Shown piece after piece: positions 32,390 through 35,859 of a stretch of 35,859 bases of DNA. Made by a program: the position numbers and the translations under genes. The DNA is taken from contig DPJQ01000217.1 of NCBI GenBank assembly GCA_003542935.1, forward strand, positions 1-35,859, given 5' to 3'. This stretch comes from Lachnospiraceae bacterium. Its GTDB lineage: Bacteria; Bacillota; Clostridia; Lachnospirales; Lachnospiraceae. Every line of letters begins with the position of its first letter. The stretch's first letter is position 1. Under the pieces are notes generated by a model. It did no database searches. It was given only the letters and a program-made list of their open reading frames with translations, and was not told the origin of the DNA.

Positions 32390-32413
32390 AATATACCGAA
32401 AATTGGGTATATT
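32390..32413. promoter_or_regulatory. Dyad AATATACC-N8-GGTATATT
   Basis: A perfect 8-bp inverted repeat about 85 bp before the next gene, overlapping the -35 side of its candidate promoter. Its TATACC/GGTATA arms differ from the AATACT sites, so it may bind a second regulator. Confidence 0.45.
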
Positions 32414-32438
32414 GATAAGAAAAATAAGATAGTATGAT
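32412..32438 (+). promoter_or_regulatory. Candidate promoter of the KPHMT-like operon
   Basis: TTGATA, 15-bp spacer, TATGAT. Short spacing suggests dependence on an activator. Confidence 0.35.
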
Positions 32439-32497
32439 GAACCTGTCAAGTATTGATGGCTGCCGGATCGGCATGTCACACAAACAGGAGGAAAAAA

Positions 32498-33370
32498 ATG
32501 GCTGAGAAAAAAATGTCTATGTCAACCGTTCACAGAGGGAGAAAAAATCTTGCGTATCTTCAGAAAATGAAAGAAAAGGGAGAGAAAATCGTACAGATGT
32601 GTCCGGCGGAGCTCGGACCGGTATTTGGCCTGGCGGCAGAGATGGTGGGATGCGATATCCTTCGTACCCCCGGACTTTTGTCCATGCGTACGGGACAGGA
32701 TCAGACTTATGACCAGGCGATCAGCAGGCTGTCGGTCATGAAGTACCGTGAATACGTGCAGAATATCCACATCAATTTCTTTATTCCCATCAGTCTGTAC
32801 GCGGACAAGGTGGACGCGGTAAAATACGGCGCGGAGATGGTATTCGCCGGTGCGGATTCCATCCTTGCCATGGGAGTAACCAATGACACGCTGAAATTTA
32901 TGTCAGACAACTATGTGCCCACCTACGGCCATATCGGCGCCGTCTCCGGCTGGCAGACCAATGCGACCGGTTACGCTAAAGTGGGAAGGACTGCGGAGGA
33001 CGCTTTCCGGATCTTTAAGTGGGGCTACGAATATCAGGAGAATGGCATGGGCGGCATGACCATAGAGCTGACGCCCATGGAGGTTTCTCAGGCAATCGCG
33101 GAAAAACTGAGAGTACCTGTAGTGGCCATCGCCGCCGGTGCGCCCTGCGACGGTTCCGAGATGGTCGATATGGATACCTTCGGCATGATGCCGAAACCGG
33201 CCGGACATGCAAAAGTATACGCAGAGCTGCTGCCGTTCCTGTGCGAAGCCTATATGGCCTGGGCGGAGGATGTCCGGAGCGGGGCTTATCCGGAGGAGAA
33301 ACACGGCTACCACATGGATCCGGAAGAGCTGGAGAAATTTAATGAAATGATGGACAAGTTTGAGGCATAG
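32498..33370 (+). CDS. Ketopantoate hydroxymethyltransferase (PanB)-like protein
   Basis: A protein of 290 residues from the ATG at 32498, which has AGGAGG 8 nt upstream; an in-frame start at 32453 lacks this. The C-terminal half is PanB-like: PTYGHIGAVSGW, GRTAEDAFRIF, MTIELTP with the catalytic-type Glu and AAGAPCDGSEMVDMDTFGM, which matches the GAGxxCDGQVLV segment. The N-terminal half lacks the VGDS motif and the usual metal-binding Asp residues (it reads CDILRTPG instead), so true ketopantoate synthesis is doubtful. It belongs to the PEP mutase/KPHMT superfamily with unknown reaction, probably an aldol-type or lyase step. First gene of a likely operon with a 72-aa protein, an SDR and a GroEL paralogue. 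Confidence 0.75.
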   Translation: MAEKKMSMSTVHRGRKNLAYLQKMKEKGEKIVQMCPAELGPVFGLAAEMVGCDILRTPGLLSMRTGQDQTYDQAISRLSVMKYREYVQNIHINFFIPISLYADKVDAVKYGAEMVFAGADSILAMGVTNDTLKFMSDNYVPTYGHIGAVSGWQTNATGYAKVGRTAEDAFRIFKWGYEYQENGMGGMTIELTPMEVSQAIAEKLRVPVVAIAAGAPCDGSEMVDMDTFGMMPKPAGHAKVYAELLPFLCEAYMAWAEDVRSGAYPEEKHGYHMDPEELEKFNEMMDKFEA

Positions 33371-33397
33371 ACCGGAAATACACAGGGAGGTATGAGT

Positions 33398-33616
33398 ATG
33401 GCTGTCAGTTCAAAAAGTAAACTGCGGGAAATCGTCGCGGATGAGAGGGCCGTGAATATTATTGATGAATATGTTCCGGGATTTATGGAGCAGTCCGAGG
33501 CTATGGGGCCGTGCATGGGTATGAAGATTGATACATTGCTGAAATTCCCGCAGGTGGGTATCGCCCGGGATAAAGTGGCAGAGATATGTGAAAGGCTGGA
33601 CGCGCTGGACGCATAA
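33398..33616 (+). CDS. Small helical protein of unknown function
   Basis: A protein of 72 residues from the ATG at 33398, with AGGGAGG 7 nt upstream; an ATG two codons earlier is too close to that site. It contains SKLREIVADERAVNIIDEYV, then MGPCMGMKIDTLLKFP and DKVAEICERLDAL. The pattern resembles a small helical module that is often fused to larger bacterial enzymes, but I cannot name it. It follows the KPHMT-like gene by 27 bp and may be its small subunit or a substrate-binding partner. Confidence 0.65.
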   Translation: MAVSSKSKLREIVADERAVNIIDEYVPGFMEQSEAMGPCMGMKIDTLLKFPQVGIARDKVAEICERLDALDA

Positions 33617-33641
33617 GGCAAAAAGCAGTTTACACAGTGGC

Positions 33642-33667
33642 GGCGCAGGTTTTGGCCTGCGCCTTTT
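33642..33667 (+). terminator. Hairpin with T-run in the operon gap
   Basis: GGCGCAGG / CCTGCGCC, TTTTGG loop, four T. It may partly terminate transcription before the SDR gene. No strong promoter was found between it and 33751. Confidence 0.6.
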
Positions 33668-33750
33668 GAGGCCGGCGCACCGTGCCATATGTGTTTGGTA
33701 TAGAGTGCCGGGCAGCAAAAGTGTGAGATAACAGGAAGAGGGGTGAAAGG

Positions 33751-34566
33751 ATGGCAGGTCGTTTAGAGGGTAAGGTGGCGCTTGTCACAGGCGCCGGATC
33801 CGGTATGGGGAAAGCCATAGCGCTGGATTACATAAAAGAGGGGGCGAAAATAGTCGGATTTGATATTCTCGAATCCAGGCTAAAGGAGCTGGAAGAAGAA
33901 GTTGCCGGTGACGGCCATACAGACCGGCTGGTGACGTTTGTCGGCGATATTTGTAAAAATGAAGATTGCGAGGGGGCTGTCGCCTGCTGCGTGGAGCACT
34001 ATGGCACATTGAATGTCCTGTCCCACAACGCGGGCATCAGTGACAAAATGTATCCGGTGCATCGGCTTCCGGACGAAGAATGGGATCGCCTGATTGCCAT
34101 AAATCTGACGGGATCCATGAAAATATCCCGTGCCGCCCTGCGGTATTTCAAGAAGCAGGCAGATGAAAACGGCGGCGAGTTCGAGGCCGCCATGGTCATG
34201 ATTACGTCCAATGCGGCATTTGAATCGGCTACAGGGGGCCCCGCGTATTCTGCCTCAAAGGCAGGAGCCAATGCCCTGGCCAAAGCGATCGCTTTCGAGT
34301 ACGGACGAATCGGTGTGCGCTGCAACACGATCTGCCCGGGGCCGGTGCTGACCAATATCGTATCCGGGATGGCGGATTTTGATCCGGAGGGGATTGAGCT
34401 GCACAATAAGAGCGGCTATAACAGTGACGCGTGGAAGTGGACAGGCGGTGTGCTCGGTATGCCGGAGGATATCTCTCCGCTGGCCGTATATCTGGCCAGC
34501 GACGAGTCAAAGTATATGAACGGAAATTCCTGCGTGATCGATTCCGGCGTATGTCTTTCCCGGTGA
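33751..34566 (+). CDS. Short-chain dehydrogenase/reductase
   Basis: A 271-residue classical SDR. The cofactor loop TGAGSGMG is at residues 13-20, Asp in FDILESR favours NAD over NADP, SHNAGIS follows, and the catalytic Ser 153, Tyr 166 and Lys 170 (YSASK) are intact. It oxidises or reduces an alcohol/ketone; substrate unknown. GAGGGGTGAAAGG precedes the ATG. It ends 30 bp before the GroEL-like gene and so is probably co-transcribed with it. Confidence 0.92.
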   Translation: MAGRLEGKVALVTGAGSGMGKAIALDYIKEGAKIVGFDILESRLKELEEEVAGDGHTDRLVTFVGDICKNEDCEGAVACCVEHYGTLNVLSHNAGISDKMYPVHRLPDEEWDRLIAINLTGSMKISRAALRYFKKQADENGGEFEAAMVMITSNAAFESATGGPAYSASKAGANALAKAIAFEYGRIGVRCNTICPGPVLTNIVSGMADFDPEGIELHNKSGYNSDAWKWTGGVLGMPEDISPLAVYLASDESKYMNGNSCVIDSGVCLSR

Positions 34567-34596
34567 GATAAAGAAAAAGGATGAGACAGGAAATAT

Positions 34597-35859
34597 ATGA
34601 AGGCAGTCTTTAGTGAAGAAACAAAACTTAAAATGTTAAAAGGCGTAGACGTCCTGGCGGATTCGGTTCAATCGACGCTGGGGCCTTTGGGGAGGAATGC
34701 GGCCATGTATCAGAAGGCAAACCTCCGGGATGCGGAATATTCCGATCCCCGCAGGGCCGGCGCCCATGTACTGGTCACCAATGACGGCGCGACGATCGCC
34801 CGGGGCATCGTTCTGGAAGATCCCCTTGAAAATATGGGGGTACAGCTTTTGAAAGATGCGGCTGTCCGCGTGAATAAAACGGTGGGAGACGGGACGACGA
34901 CGACGATCGTTCTGGCCCGGCGTATGCTCCACGAAGCCATGGCCGGTATTGCGGCGGGGGCCAGCCCCGTCCAGGTTCGGAGGGGGATGCATGCGGCGGA
35001 AGAGGCTGTCAGGAAAAGTATCCGGGAAAGCGCGGTTCCGGTCTCATCCAGAGAAGAGTACATAAAGGTGGCATCCGTGTCCTGCGGAGATCCAAAGCTG
35101 GGAGAAATGATCGGAGAGGCCTTTGAACGCGTGGGCCCGGAAGGTGTGATCCGCCTTGATGACGCGGGAAAACCGGAAACCTGCCTGGAAGTGCAGGAAG
35201 GAATCGTTCTTGACCGGGGATTTATCCATGCGGAGATGGCGACGGATGCGGAGAGATCCTGTGCTCAGCTGCACCACCCGTATATTCTTCTGTGCGACAC
35301 CCAATTTACCGATCCCCAGGATCTGCTGCCGGTGATGATCATGGCGGCGGAGGATGACAGGCCCCTGCTGGTTATCTCCGAAAGCGTGGAAGCGGAGGCC
35401 CTGGGACTGATTCTTGGCAATAAACGGCAGGGTTCTCTGGAGGTCGTCTGCATACAGGCGCCGGAGTACGGCGACGGACGCCGCTGGAGAATGGAGGATA
35501 TGGCCGTCCAGACAGGCGGTATATATATATCCGGGGAAAAGGGGCTGGCGATCCGAAATGTCACCCGGGATATGCTGGGGTCGGCGGATTATGTCAAGGT
35601 CACCCGGAAGCAGACGGTGATCACCGGCGGGCATGGGGATCCGGCCCTGATACAGATGCGGACAGCGGAATTGCGGGAGCTGATCCGTATCACGGATTAT
35701 GAATTTAACAGAAAAAGATACGAAGAGCGGCTGGCAAAGTTTGTCTCCGGTGTTGCGGTGCTGTATGTCGGCGGTGCCACAGAACCGGAGCAGTGGGAGC
35801 GGAAAATGCGGGCAGAAGACGCGGTAAACGCCGTGAGGGCAGCCGGGGAGGAGGGAATC
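34597..35859 (+). CDS. Divergent GroEL-like chaperonin (partial, runs off window)
   Basis: The ATG at 34597 (GACAGG upstream) opens a frame that is still open at the window end, giving 421 residues of an expected 530 or so. ATPase residues are kept: GPLGRN, TNDGATIA with Asp 63, VGDGTTTTIVLA with Asp 98 and RAEDAVNAVRAA with Asp 408 (E. coli 52, 87, 398). There is an insertion of about 11 residues before Asp 63. The apical substrate/GroES patch is changed: the DRGYLSPYF-type motif reads DRGFIHAEM, so the E. coli Tyr203 position is Glu 213. Overall divergence and operon context mark it as a paralogue, not the housekeeping GroEL. No groES is upstream. Confidence 0.88.
   Translation, partial: MKAVFSEETKLKMLKGVDVLADSVQSTLGPLGRNAAMYQKANLRDAEYSDPRRAGAHVLVTNDGATIARGIVLEDPLENMGVQLLKDAAVRVNKTVGDGTTTTIVLARRMLHEAMAGIAAGASPVQVRRGMHAAEEAVRKSIRESAVPVSSREEYIKVASVSCGDPKLGEMIGEAFERVGPEGVIRLDDAGKPETCLEVQEGIVLDRGFIHAEMATDAERSCAQLHHPYILLCDTQFTDPQDLLPVMIMAAEDDRPLLVISESVEAEALGLILGNKRQGSLEVVCIQAPEYGDGRRWRMEDMAVQTGGIYISGEKGLAIRNVTRDMLGSADYVKVTRKQTVITGGHGDPALIQMRTAELRELIRITDYEFNRKRYEERLAKFVSGVAVLYVGGATEPEQWERKMRAEDAVNAVRAAGEEGI

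Noticed and set aside
1..35859. CRISPR arrays, tRNA or rRNA genes
   Set aside because: No regularly spaced repeats, cloverleaf patterns or rRNA-like conserved stretches were noticed when reading the window; a covariance-model scan would be needed to exclude small RNAs.

Overview
The window looks like chromosome of an anaerobic, spore-forming Lachnospiraceae-type Firmicute. This rests on the pyrH-frr-uppS-cdsA-dxr-rseP order, strong AGGAGG ribosome sites, a K+-dependent membrane pyrophosphatase, a DUF1703-type AAA/nuclease protein and a sleC-type spore cortex-lytic gene. I did not run a database search, so the family-level placement is an inference.

Layout. 1-1675: end of a sugar ABC transporter operon (second ATPase half) with a corrinoid-methyltransferase-like UroD-family gene, closed by a terminator. 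1709-5078: a VWA protein and MoxR-like AAA+ ATPase pair. 5195-5704: CarD regulator. 5764-12793: a long forward operon for aspartate kinase, UMP kinase, ribosome recycling, undecaprenyl-PP synthase, CDP-diglyceride synthase, DXP reductoisomerase and the RseP protease. 12832-13614: a sigma-70-like protein without region 4.

13638-21686 is the most striking part. A reverse-strand sleC-like spore cortex-lytic gene is cut in two by a 6,780-bp element. The element carries a large serine recombinase, a 52-aa ORF overlapping it, a MATE transporter, a secreted C39-like protease with a ricin-type domain, a secreted repeat protein and an XRE regulator. Joining the two halves at the shared TGGT core restores one uninterrupted 422-codon frame. 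The reconstructed circle junction has a perfect 7-bp dyad centred on that core. This is the architecture of a sporulation intervening element such as sigK/skin, but here in a germination gene.

21901-28312: membrane pyrophosphatase, the DUF1703-type gene, a convergent GH13 amylase and a DtxR-type metal regulator. 28470-30347: a shikimate-kinase-like gene and a CapA-type protein. 30453-35859: aldo/keto reductase, LuxR-type regulator, then a likely operon of a ketopantoate-hydroxymethyltransferase-like protein, a 72-aa protein, an SDR dehydrogenase and a divergent GroEL paralogue that runs off the window. Two self-palindromic sites and a third dyad lie just upstream of this last operon. Its metabolic role is not evident from sequence, and a GroEL paralogue in such a cluster is unusual.
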